64,000 nt of DNA, taken from contig CAVSSL010000006.1 of NCBI GenBank assembly GCA_963730585.1, forward strand, positions 186,001 to 250,000, written 5' to 3'. This DNA is from Pedococcus_A sp963730585 (GTDB lineage: Bacteria > Actinomycetota > Actinomycetes > Actinomycetales > Dermatophilaceae). The position numbers and the translations under genes are program-made. Shown in pieces: positions 28,018 through 35,790 of this stretch (position 1 is the stretch's first letter; the number at the start of each line of letters is the position of its first letter). The notes under the pieces are model-generated. The model saw nothing but the letters and a program-made list of their open reading frames with translations. It made no database searches and had not been told where the DNA came from.

Positions 28018-28449
28018 TCAGCTGTCCGCGAAGCGGCCGCGGTGCTCGTGGGGGATGAGCGGCTTGTCGGCGCGCGCCTTGATCTGCTGCACGGCCCAGG
28101 TGTTGCCGTCGGGGTCGGCGAACCCGAAGAACGTGCCACCGTCACGCTCGTCGAAGACGGTGACCTCGCTGCACTCCACGCCCCGGCTCGTCAGCTGCTC
28201 GCGTGCGGCTGCCGCGTCGGCGACCACCAGCTGCAGGCCCTTCATCGAGCCGGGCGCCATCTCCTGCTGTGACGGCAGCGTGCCGACCACGATGGAGCAC
28301 CCCGAGCCGGGCGGCGTCAGCTGCGCGACGTCCATGTGTTCGTTCGTGGTGCGGTGGTCGAGCGCGAAGCCGACCTGGTCGCGGTAGAACGCGACGGCGG
28401 CGTCGAGGTCGCTGACGGGGAGCACGACGACTTCCAGGGTCCAGTCCAT
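28018..28449 (-). CDS. VOC-superfamily (glyoxalase/bleomycin resistance-like) protein
   Basis: 143 residues with two beta-alpha-beta-beta-beta modules: LEVVVLPVSDLDAAVAFYRDQ and VGFALDHR early, then VTVFDERDGGTFFGFADPDGN and WAVQQIK late. The FADPDGN segment is the common C-terminal VOC signature. VOC proteins include isomerases, dioxygenases and drug-binding proteins, so function is open. I start at the ATG before DWTLEVVVLP; an in-frame start 27 bases earlier adds residues unlike the family. It is a single-gene unit between hyuA and the hairpin at 28486-28558. Confidence 0.75.
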   Translation of the reverse strand: MDWTLEVVVLPVSDLDAAVAFYRDQVGFALDHRTTNEHMDVAQLTPPGSGCSIVVGTLPSQQEMAPGSMKGLQLVVADAAAAREQLTSRGVECSEVTVFDERDGGTFFGFADPDGNTWAVQQIKARADKPLIPHEHRGRFADS

Positions 28450-28485
28450 GCCCGCCAGTCTGCAGACATCCCGCACCCCTTTTCC

Positions 28486-28558
28486 CGACTTTGTATGCAG
28501 AAGGAGCGGCTGAGGACGGTTGTCGCCGTCTCAGCCGCTCCTGTCGCATACAAAGTCG
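28486..28558 (-). terminator. Large palindrome downstream of the nitrilase-family gene
   Basis: Two perfect 13-bp stem blocks (28486-28498 with 28546-28558; 28502-28514 with 28530-28542) are separated by a 3x3 internal loop, and the apex GACGG/CCGTC can pair further. It abuts the stop of the minus-strand gene at 28559. A diverged motif copy (GTATGCAG) sits in the stem, and the right arm is 22/25 identical to 6458-6482. Confidence 0.75.
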
Positions 28559-29455
28559 TCAGTGCTCGAAGGGGGACTCCGCGGGCCGCTCGAGGTCGGC
28601 GCGGTGCTTGCGGATCAGGTCGAGGTTGCGGTCGCGCAGGTGGTCGAAGCCCTGCTTGATGTTCGAGCCGGGCGTGAGCGACCTCAGTCCCTCGGCCGGG
28701 TCGAGGCGGGCGGAGACCCAGCCCTCGTGGCTGGCGGCCTTGGCCACGATGTGCCCGATCGGCGTGACGATGTGGCTGTTCCCGAAGTAGAGCACGCCCG
28801 CCGCGTCGATGCCGGTGGCGTTGGCGCCGACGACGAAGACGTGGTTGTCGTAGGCGCGGGCCCGGGAGGTGAGCTCCCAGACGTCGGCGCTGCGCAGCAG
28901 GGCGGACGGGCGCAGGATGACCTCGGCGCCCTGCACCGCCTGGATGCGCGACAGCTCGGGGTAGTCGCCGTCGAAGCAGATGATCATGCCGATCCGCCCG
29001 AGCTCGGTGTCGCACACCGCGACCGTGTCGCCCGGGGTGACCCAGCCGCCGCCGTCGACGTGCTCGGTGCAGAACGGGTGGGTCTTGCGGTAGATGCCGA
29101 GCACCTCACCCGTGGGGTCGATGAGCACCGAGCTGTTGTAGACGATGCCGCGCTCGGGCCCGCGTTCGTAGGTGCCGACGCAGACGTGGACCCCGAGCTC
29201 ACGGGCGACGTCCTGGATGGGCTCGATGACCGGGCCGGGCAGCTCCGAGACGAGGTCCCAGAGCTCCTCGGTGGAGCAGTCGGGCGTGAAGCCGGTGGTC
29301 GCGGACTCCGGCAGCACCACGAGCTCGGCGCCGGTCTCCGCCACGCAGCGGCGGGTGAAGTCGACGCACTTGTCGAGGTTCTTGCGCACGACCTCGGGGG
29401 AGAGCGGCCCCGTCACCGGGGCGATCTGGACCGCCGCAGCAGTGAAGGCGCGCAT
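28559..29455 (-). CDS. Nitrilase-superfamily carbon-nitrogen hydrolase
   Basis: 298 residues. The catalytic triad is visible as Glu in LPESATTGF (about 49-57), Lys in YRKTHPF and Cys in IICFDGDYPE. These enzymes hydrolyse amides, carbamoyl groups or nitriles. The gene is the last member of the molybdenum hydroxylase operon (TGATG overlap with the coxG-like gene), so its substrate is probably an amide made from the oxidised ring, for example a malonamate- or ureido-acid-like compound. That assignment is an inference. Length and motifs are complete. Confidence 0.82.
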   Translation of the reverse strand: MRAFTAAAVQIAPVTGPLSPEVVRKNLDKCVDFTRRCVAETGAELVVLPESATTGFTPDCSTEELWDLVSELPGPVIEPIQDVARELGVHVCVGTYERGPERGIVYNSSVLIDPTGEVLGIYRKTHPFCTEHVDGGGWVTPGDTVAVCDTELGRIGMIICFDGDYPELSRIQAVQGAEVILRPSALLRSADVWELTSRARAYDNHVFVVGANATGIDAAGVLYFGNSHIVTPIGHIVAKAASHEGWVSARLDPAEGLRSLTPGSNIKQGFDHLRDRNLDLIRKHRADLERPAESPFEH

Positions 29456-30096
29456 CAGCGACGCCTCCCCAGGACGGCTCCGACGAGCACGCCGGCGAGG
29501 GCGATGAGCGCGCCGAGGCCCACGCCCAGGGCGAACCGCTGGTCGGCGCCGAGAGGCACACCGGCCGGGCCACCGGCATACACAGGGGCACCGGCGGGCG
29601 CGCCCGCGATGGCGGGCAGGGTCGGTGCGGCCGGCAGGGCGGGGACGGCCTTGCGGACGCCCGCGATGTCCTGGTCGACTGCCGTGAAGAACTGCCCGGC
29701 CATCTTCTTGCTGACGCCCGCGAGCATGCGCTGGCCGACGCCGCCGATGGCGCCACCGACCGCGGCGTCCGCCTCGTAGGTCAGGTTCGTGCCGCCATTG
29801 CCGTCGGGCGACAGGCGCACCTTGACGTCGGCGTCGACCGTGCCCGGCGCGCCCGCACCCTTGGCCTTGAGGGTGAACGCCTGCGGGTGCTCCTGCTCGG
29901 TCAGGTGGACCTGGCCGTCGTAGGTGCCCTTGATCGCCGCGACCCCGGCCGTGATGCTCATGGCGTACTGGTGCGGGCCGATCTCGGTGAGGGTGTTGCA
30001 GCCGGGCAGGCAGCGGGCCAGCGACTCGGGGTCGTGGAAGGCGTCCCAGACCCGCTCGGGCGGGGCAGCGAGGGTGGCGTTGCCGGCGATCTTCAT
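29455..30096 (-). CDS. coxG: CoxG-like SRPBCC protein with C-terminal membrane anchor
   Basis: 213 residues. An N-terminal SRPBCC (CoxG/carbon monoxide dehydrogenase subunit G) domain begins MKIAGNATLAAPPERVWDAF and contains DPESLARCLPGC. A Pro/Ala/Gly-rich linker leads to one membrane helix near the C-terminus (GVGLGALIALAGVLVGAVLG) and a basic tail RRR. In carboxydotrophs CoxG anchors the molybdenum hydroxylase to the membrane and links it to the quinone pool. The ATG overlaps the coxL-like stop (ATGA). It suggests that electrons from ring hydroxylation reach the respiratory chain. Confidence 0.82.
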   Translation of the reverse strand: MKIAGNATLAAPPERVWDAFHDPESLARCLPGCNTLTEIGPHQYAMSITAGVAAIKGTYDGQVHLTEQEHPQAFTLKAKGAGAPGTVDADVKVRLSPDGNGGTNLTYEADAAVGGAIGGVGQRMLAGVSKKMAGQFFTAVDQDIAGVRKAVPALPAAPTLPAIAGAPAGAPVYAGGPAGVPLGADQRFALGVGLGALIALAGVLVGAVLGRRR

Positions 30097-32537
30097 GAGG
30101 TGGGCTCCTGGTGGGGTGACGTGGCCGCAGCGGCGTGGTGGTGACGGAGCGAGGGGATCTCGCCGGCCTCGTGGCGCTGGCGGAGCTCCCACAGCTCGAC
30201 GGGGGAGATGGGCATGGAGGTGATGGGGAAGCCCTCGGCGTCCTCGATGGCCGAGGCGATGACGGCCGAGACCGGGATGCAGCCCGCCTCGCCAGCGCCC
30301 TTGATGCCCAGTGGGTTCAGCGGTGAGGGCGTCTCGAGGTGGTCGGCCTCGACGTGCGGCACCTCGGAGGCGTAGGGCATGAGGAAGTCCATGAACGAGG
30401 CGTTGAGCAGCTGGCCCGACTCGTCGTAGGCCATCCGCTCGTACAGCGCGCCGCCCACGCCCTGGGCCACGCCGCCGTGCACCTGTCCCTCGACGATCAT
30501 GGGGTTGATCATCGTGCCGCAGTCGTGGATGACGCAGTAGCGGAGGATCTTGATCTCGGCGGTGACGGGGTCGGTCTCGACGATGGCGGCGTGCATGCCG
30601 TTGGCGAAGGTCGCCTGGGTCGGGGAGTAGAAGTCGCGCCCCTCGAGGCCGGGCTCCTCGTCGTCGGCCACCGGCGGCTTGTCGGGGTCGAAGGTGCCGG
30701 CGAACTGGGTGGCCGCCTTGGCCGCGTCGTCGAAGGCGTAGCGCAGCGGGTTCGACAGCACCGCAACGGTGCCCAGCGGCATCGATGTTGTCGGCGCGCC
30801 CTTGACCTGCACCACGCCGTCGACGATCTCGAGGTCGTCCTCCGACACCTCGAGTGCATCGGCGGCGATCCGGAGGGCCTTGGCCTTCACGTTGCGCGTG
30901 GCGAGGGCGATCGCGTTGCCGCTCATGACCGCAGCGCGCGAGGCGAACGTGCCGACGGCATACGGCATCTTGCGGGTGTCACCGGTGGTGACGTGCACGT
31001 CCTCGAGGCGGACGCCGAGCTCCTGGGCCACGATCTGCGCGAACGCGGTCTGGTGGCCCTGCCCCTGCGTGGTGAGCCCGGTCGCGACGTTGACCCGGCC
31101 GGAGGTCTCGATGACGATGTGCCCGCCCTCGTAGGGGCCGACACCGGTCCCCTCGACGTAGCAGCCGATGCCGAGGCCGACCTTGCGGCCCTCGGCCTCC
31201 GCCTCGACGCGGTAGGCCTCGAAGTCGTCCCAGCCCACCAGCTTCTTGAGCTTGTCGAGCGAGGCGGGGAAGTCGCCGCTGTCGTACTTCAGCGGCCGCC
31301 CGTCCTGGAAGAGCAGCCCGTGGTCGTAGGGCATCTCCTCGGGGAGGATGAAGTTGCGTGAGCGCACCTCGGCGCGGTCGATGCCGAGGTAGTCGGCGAT
31401 GGCGTCCATGGTGCGCTCCATCGCGAACACACCCTGCGGCCGGCCGGCGCCCCGGTACGGCGTCACGAGAACGGTGTTCGTGTAGAGCGACCAGAACTCG
31501 CAGCGGTAGGCGCCCGGCTTGTAGGGGCCGAGCAGCTGGGTCGAGGTGATGATCGGCACGATGATGCCGTAGGGCGTGTAGGCGCCGTTGTCGTGCCAGA
31601 ACTTCACGTCGAGGCCGAGCACCCGGCCCTCGTCGTCGAACCCGACGGTGACCTGCTGCAGCTGGCCGCGCTCGTGGGCGGAGGAGATGAAGTGCTCGCG
31701 GCGGTCCTCGGCCCACTTCACCTCGCGCTTGAGCAGCCGGGCCGCCCAGGGGACGAGCACCTCCTCGGGCCACGGGTGCATGATCTTCACGCCGAAACCG
31801 CCGCCCACGTCGGGCGCGATGCACTCGACCTTGGCCAGCGGCAGCTCGAGCTTGGCGGCCACGGCGGCGCGCACACCGGTGGTGGTCTGGGTCGAGGAGT
31901 AGATGCGCAGCTCGCCGTCCTCGTCGTTCCACCGCGCGTAGACGCCCTTGCCCTCCATGGGCATGCAGGCGCTGCGCTCGATCGACAGGTCGAGGGTGAG
32001 CGTGTGCTTCGCCTTTGCCAGGGCGGCCTCGACGTCGCCGTTCTCCTGCACCATGTGGGCAGCGACGTTGCCGGGCGCGTCGTCGTGCACGAGGTGCTCG
32101 CCGTCGCGGGCGTTCTCGATGCCGACGACGACCGGCAGCATCTCGTAGTCGACGCGGATGCGCTGGCAGGCGTCCTCAGCGGCGTAGCGGTCGGTGGCGA
32201 CCACCATGACGACCGCCTCACCGACGTGGTTGACCTCGTCCCTGGCGAGGGCGTAGCCGGTGCGGCCGTGGGTCAGCGTCGGGTGCGGGATGAGCAGCGG
32301 CAGCGGCTCGGCGACCTTGCCGGGCAGGTCCTCCCACGTGTAGATCGCGACGACGCCCTCGACGTCGACCGCGTCGGTGACGTCGATGTCGGTGATGCGG
32401 GCGTGGGCGTGCGGGCTGCGCACGAACGCGGCGGCGAGGGCGTGCTGGCCGAGGTCGTCGAGGTAGCGGCCGCCGCCGGTGACGAGCCGCGGGTCCTCCT
32501 TGCGCTGGATGGGCGCGCCGAACATCTGGGTGGTCAT
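30093..32537 (-). CDS. Molybdenum hydroxylase large subunit, form II CoxL / xanthine-oxidase family
   Basis: 814 residues. The molybdopterin domain has PDVGGGFGVK (about 242-251), the active-site loop TPYRGAGRPQG (359-369), GQGHQTAFAQIVAQELG and the catalytic Glu in GIKGAGEAGC near 750. True CO dehydrogenases carry a Cys-containing CSFR loop; the YRGAGR form here is form II, so CO oxidation should not be assigned. Form II enzymes oxidise aldehydes or N-heterocycles. Given the UraA-like permease and barbiturase-like enzyme, uracil/thymine or a purine is plausible. It is encoded in the FAD-FeS-Mo (M-S-L) order with ATGA overlaps. Confidence 0.88.
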   Translation of the reverse strand: MTTQMFGAPIQRKEDPRLVTGGGRYLDDLGQHALAAAFVRSPHAHARITDIDVTDAVDVEGVVAIYTWEDLPGKVAEPLPLLIPHPTLTHGRTGYALARDEVNHVGEAVVMVVATDRYAAEDACQRIRVDYEMLPVVVGIENARDGEHLVHDDAPGNVAAHMVQENGDVEAALAKAKHTLTLDLSIERSACMPMEGKGVYARWNDEDGELRIYSSTQTTTGVRAAVAAKLELPLAKVECIAPDVGGGFGVKIMHPWPEEVLVPWAARLLKREVKWAEDRREHFISSAHERGQLQQVTVGFDDEGRVLGLDVKFWHDNGAYTPYGIIVPIITSTQLLGPYKPGAYRCEFWSLYTNTVLVTPYRGAGRPQGVFAMERTMDAIADYLGIDRAEVRSRNFILPEEMPYDHGLLFQDGRPLKYDSGDFPASLDKLKKLVGWDDFEAYRVEAEAEGRKVGLGIGCYVEGTGVGPYEGGHIVIETSGRVNVATGLTTQGQGHQTAFAQIVAQELGVRLEDVHVTTGDTRKMPYAVGTFASRAAVMSGNAIALATRNVKAKALRIAADALEVSEDDLEIVDGVVQVKGAPTTSMPLGTVAVLSNPLRYAFDDAAKAATQFAGTFDPDKPPVADDEEPGLEGRDFYSPTQATFANGMHAAIVETDPVTAEIKILRYCVIHDCGTMINPMIVEGQVHGGVAQGVGGALYERMAYDESGQLLNASFMDFLMPYASEVPHVEADHLETPSPLNPLGIKGAGEAGCIPVSAVIASAIEDAEGFPITSMPISPVELWELRQRHEAGEIPSLRHHHAAAATSPHQEPTS

Positions 32538-33091
32538 GCGCGCTCCTCGCCGTTCTCCTCGAGACGCTCGGTGCGGATCTCGGCGGCGCGCAGCACCGAC
32601 TTCACGATGTTCTGGTAGCCGGTGCAGCGGCACAGGTTGCCGGAGATCGCCTCACGCGCCTCGTCCTGCGAGGGGGCCGGGTTCTCCTCGAGGTACGCGG
32701 TGACGGTGGTGAGGAAGCCGGGGGTGCAGAAGCCGCACTGCAGGCCGTGGCACTCGGCGAACGCCTGCTGGGCCGGGTTCATCCGCTCACCGGTGGCGCA
32801 CGGGCGGGCGTCCGGGGCGTCGCAGAGGCCCTCGACGGTGGTGATGCGGTGGTCCTGGGCGGTGACCGCGAACATCAGGCACGAGCGCATCGGCTTGCCG
32901 TCGACGAGCACGGTGCAGGCGCCGCACACGCCGTGCTCGCAGCCGACGTGGGTGCCGGTGAGCTCGAGGTCGTGGCGCAGGAAGTCCGACAGCAGGCGGC
33001 GCGCAGGCACCGACGCGGTGCGTGGCACGCCGTTGACGTGCACGGTGACGTCGTGGAGCTGCTCGGTCGTCAGGTCGGTCACTTCGGTCAT
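32534..33091 (-). CDS. Molybdenum hydroxylase [2Fe-2S] small subunit (CoxS-like)
   Basis: 185 residues. The plant-type [2Fe-2S] cluster ligands are C51, C56, C59 and C71 (GCEHGVCGACTV...RSCL). The second cluster ligands are C119, C122, C154 and C156 (CGFCTPG and CRCTGY). All eight cysteines are present. It passes electrons between the molybdenum subunit and the FAD subunit. Both ends overlap neighbouring genes by ATGA, so the three subunits are translationally coupled. The protein is slightly longer at both ends than the typical 160-170 residues, with an acidic C-terminal tail. Confidence 0.92.
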   Translation of the reverse strand: MTEVTDLTTEQLHDVTVHVNGVPRTASVPARRLLSDFLRHDLELTGTHVGCEHGVCGACTVLVDGKPMRSCLMFAVTAQDHRITTVEGLCDAPDARPCATGERMNPAQQAFAECHGLQCGFCTPGFLTTVTAYLEENPAPSQDEAREAISGNLCRCTGYQNIVKSVLRAAEIRTERLEENGEERA

Positions 33092-33972
33092 CGCGGGCTC
33101 GGCCCCTTCGTCGTTGCTGCGTTCTCGGCCGCCTGGCGCAGGACCCGGCGGGCGAGCTCCCCGGCCAGCATGCGCCGGTAGTCGGCGGTGGCGTGGATGT
33201 CGGCCTCGGGCTCGACGTGGGCGCGCACGGCCTCGGCGGCGGCCACCCAGTCGGCGTCGCCCGGCTCGCTGCCACCGACGACGTCGGTGAGGTCGAGCAC
33301 GGATGGCACGTCGGTCACGGAGACGAACGAGGTGCGGGCGTCGGTGATGACGCCGTCACGCACCGTGACGGCCGCCGCGACTCCGGCCATGGCGTAGTCG
33401 CCGTGGCGCCGGGCCGACTCGGCGAACGCGGTCGCGGTGCCGGGGGCGAAGCGGGGGAACCGGACGGCCACGGCCAGCTCGTCCTCGGCGAGGCAGGTCT
33501 CGAGGGCGCCGAGGAAGAAGTCGGCGGGGGAGATCTCGCGGCTGCCCTGCGGACCAGCGGCCTCGACGACGCCCTCGGTGAGCGCGAGGATCGCCGGCAT
33601 CTCGCCGGCGGCGTCGGCGTGGGCGATGGAGCCCACCGTGGTGCCGCGGTTGCGGATGGCGGGGTGGGCGACGTTGACGAGCGCCTGGCGCAGGAGGGGG
33701 AGCGCGGCATACGCGCCCTCGTGGTGCTCGAGCTCGGCGTGCCGCACCAGGGCACCGACCCGCACCTCGGTGTCGCTGACCTCGACCCGGTCGAGCCCGG
33801 CGACGCGGTTGATGTCGACGAGGTGGCCCGGGGAGGCCAGGCGCATGTTGAGGATCGGGATCAGGCTCTGGCCGCCGGCGAGGACCTTGCCGTCGTGGCC
33901 GACCTGCGAGAGGACGCTGACGGCCTCCTCGACGGAGCGGGGTGCGTGGTGCACGAAGGGTGCGGGCTTCAC
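33088..33972 (-). CDS. Molybdenum hydroxylase FAD-binding medium subunit (CoxM-like)
   Basis: 294 residues. The FAD-binding motifs are LAGGQSLIPILNMRLA (about 36-51) and TVGSIAHADAAGEMPA (about 111-126, the usual second motif being TIGGSLAHADP), with RNRG just before. The C-terminal CO-dehydrogenase flavoprotein domain follows. It accepts electrons from the FeS subunit. GTG start at 33972; it is the first gene of the M-S-L-G-nitrilase operon. The promoter region 33973-34070 contains an operator-like GGCA-N5-TGCC repeat. Confidence 0.88.
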   Translation of the reverse strand: MKPAPFVHHAPRSVEEAVSVLSQVGHDGKVLAGGQSLIPILNMRLASPGHLVDINRVAGLDRVEVSDTEVRVGALVRHAELEHHEGAYAALPLLRQALVNVAHPAIRNRGTTVGSIAHADAAGEMPAILALTEGVVEAAGPQGSREISPADFFLGALETCLAEDELAVAVRFPRFAPGTATAFAESARRHGDYAMAGVAAAVTVRDGVITDARTSFVSVTDVPSVLDLTDVVGGSEPGDADWVAAAEAVRAHVEPEADIHATADYRRMLAGELARRVLRQAAENAATTKGPSPR

Positions 33973-34037
33973 CGGACTGATCCTGCCTGTTTTGTGCGGG
34001 TGGGACTAGGTGATCTTCTGCGTTGTGCGGCGGTTCG

Positions 34038-34056
34038 TTTGGCAACTCTTGCCGAG
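34038..34056. promoter_or_regulatory. Candidate operator upstream of the molybdenum hydroxylase operon
   Basis: TTTGGCA-N5-TGCCGAG matches the hyuA upstream palindrome in half-site and spacing (GGCA-N5-TGCC core). It lies 66 bases before the GTG start at 33972 and between that operon and the permease terminator. Confidence 0.45.
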
Positions 34057-34070
34057 TGTCCCGAAATGCC

Positions 34071-34106
34071 GCGTGGGCCCCCGATCCAGCGATCGGGGGC
34101 CCACGC
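34071..34106 (-). terminator. Perfect 16-bp hairpin after the NCS2 permease gene
   Basis: Arms 34071-34086 and 34091-34106 are fully complementary with a 4-base CAGC loop. It starts about 28 bases past the minus-strand permease stop at 34135. Confidence 0.8.
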
Positions 34107-34134
34107 TCGGGCCGGTCTGGGGGCCGGCTCGGGG

Positions 34135-35622
34135 TCAGTGCTTCTTGCGCAGGTCCGGGCCGCCCGGCTCCTCCTGGTAGAGGTCGTCGATGCCGTCGCT
34201 GTCGCCGTAGTTGGCCTCGCTGGTGGTGATCAGCGTCGTCGGACCGTCGGCCCGCAGCCGCAGGTCCTCGGGAGCGAGGGCGCGGGCCAGGTGGTACGCG
34301 CCGATCGCGACGATGGTGCCGAGGGCGATGCCGCCGAGGGTGAAGTCCTCGGTGAACTTCAGCGAGACGTTGCCGATGCCGATGACGATGCCCGCGGCGA
34401 CCGGGACGAGGTTGATCGGGTTGCCGAAGTCGACCCCGTTCTCCTTCCAGATCTTGGCGCCGAGCAGGCCGATCATGCCGTAGAGCACGACGGTGATGCC
34501 GCCGAGGACGCCGCCGGGGGTCGCGGCGACGAGGGCGCCGAACTTCGGCGAGAGGCCGAAGAGGATCGCCACGATGGCCGCGACGTAGTACGCGGCTGTC
34601 GAGTAGACCCGGGTGGCGGCCATGACGCCGATGTTCTCGGCGTAGGTGGTGGTGGGGGAGCCACCCACGGAGCTGGCGATCATGGTGCCGACACCGTCGG
34701 CGGCGATGGCGCGGCCCATCACCGGGTCGAGGTCGTGCCCCGTCATCTCGGCGACGGCCTTGACGTGGCCGGTGTTCTCGGCGATGAGGGCGATGACGGC
34801 CGGCAGCACGAGCAGGATCGCGGCCATCGTGAAGGTCGGGGCGTGGATGCCGACGATCTCCTTGCCGTCGGGACCCGTCGTCGTGCCGGGCGGGAAGCCG
34901 AACCAGGAGGCGTCGGAGACACCGCCGAGGTTGACGCGCCAGTGCGTGGTCTCCTTGCCGGCGCCGGCGTCGAAGGAGGTGATCTGGCCGAAGACCTGGT
35001 CGAAGACCCACGACAGGACGAAGCCGAAGATCAGGGCGAGGAAGACGGCGATACGGCCGACGAAGCCCTTGAACGCGACGGCGCAGACGATGGTGAACAC
35101 CATGACGATCAGCGCGATCCACTGGTCCTGCGGCCAGTAGATGTTGGCCACCACCGGCGCGAGGTTGAAGCCGATGAGCATGACCACGGCACCGGTCACG
35201 ACCGGCGGCAGCACCTTGTGCAGCACGGTCGACCCGAGGAAGTGGATGGCCACGCCGACGAGGGCGAGCACCGCACCGGCCACGAGGATGGCGCCGGTCA
35301 CGGTCGAGGAGTCGCCGCCCTGGGCGCGGATCGCGGTCACCGCACCGACGAACGCTGCCGAGGTGCCGAGGTAGCTGGGCACCTTCCCCTGCACGATGAG
35401 CAGGAAGCAGATGGTGGCGATGCCGCTCATCATGATCGCGAGCTGGGCGTTGAGGCCCATGATCAGCGGGAAGACGAAGGTCGCGCCGAACATGGCGACG
35501 ACGTGCTGGGCGCCAAGGCCCACGGTCTTGCCCCAGGACAGACGCTCGTCGGGGGCAACGACGTCATCGGGGCCCATCTTGTGACCGTCCCCGTGCAGTT
35601 TCCAACCCAAGCCCAAGGCCAT
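34135..35622 (-). CDS. NCS2-family uracil/xanthine permease, UraA-like
   Basis: 495 residues with about 12-14 membrane segments. The family QH motif is in GLGAQHVVAMFGATF. The acidic transport motif AENTGH (equivalent to the UraA AEHIGH Glu and His) and the signature GGSPTTTYAENIGVMAATRV (ENxGxxxxTR) are all present. These resemble uracil permeases more than xanthine permeases, so uracil or a related pyrimidine is the best guess. I chose ATG 35622 because it has GGAGAAG upstream; the in-frame start at 35649 lacks one. Single gene with its own terminator, between the PucR regulator and the molybdenum hydroxylase operon. Confidence 0.85.
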   Translation of the reverse strand: MALGLGWKLHGDGHKMGPDDVVAPDERLSWGKTVGLGAQHVVAMFGATFVFPLIMGLNAQLAIMMSGIATICFLLIVQGKVPSYLGTSAAFVGAVTAIRAQGGDSSTVTGAILVAGAVLALVGVAIHFLGSTVLHKVLPPVVTGAVVMLIGFNLAPVVANIYWPQDQWIALIVMVFTIVCAVAFKGFVGRIAVFLALIFGFVLSWVFDQVFGQITSFDAGAGKETTHWRVNLGGVSDASWFGFPPGTTTGPDGKEIVGIHAPTFTMAAILLVLPAVIALIAENTGHVKAVAEMTGHDLDPVMGRAIAADGVGTMIASSVGGSPTTTYAENIGVMAATRVYSTAAYYVAAIVAILFGLSPKFGALVAATPGGVLGGITVVLYGMIGLLGAKIWKENGVDFGNPINLVPVAAGIVIGIGNVSLKFTEDFTLGGIALGTIVAIGAYHLARALAPEDLRLRADGPTTLITTSEANYGDSDGIDDLYQEEPGGPDLRKKH

Positions 35623-35711
35623 GCCTTCTCCTTCAATGCGGCCCGTCATCCGATATGACGTGGCTCACTCCCATGGGGGATTAGCGAAAACTAGCGCCCG
35701 ACAGGGGGATT

Positions 35712-35732
35712 CGTTTCGGCAATAGTTGATTG
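35712..35732. promoter_or_regulatory. Possible half-site of the shared operator upstream of the permease
   Basis: CGTTTCGGCA followed by ATAGT and then TGATTGG. It shares the CGTTnGGCA half and 5-base spacing with the hyuA and molybdenum hydroxylase sites, but the second half is degenerate. About 90 bases upstream of the permease ATG. Confidence 0.3.
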
Positions 35733-35790
35733 GCGCAGGGCGTGTCGTTCGTCAGGTGTCGCTTTGTTACATGGCGGTGGAGAGAAAGCC

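Noticed and set aside
25578..28058. Open frame of about 820 codons on the plus strand opposite hyuA
   Set aside because: Val/Ala/Gly/Asp-rich antisense translation; hyuA on the minus strand has clear motifs over the same bases.
30093..33972. Aerobic CO dehydrogenase (form I coxMSL)
   Set aside because: The active-site loop is YRGAGR, not the Cys-containing form I loop, so CO oxidation is not supported.
33193..35658. Open frame of about 820 codons on the plus strand opposite the permease and FAD-subunit genes
   Set aside because: No domain or start signal; antisense of two well-supported genes.
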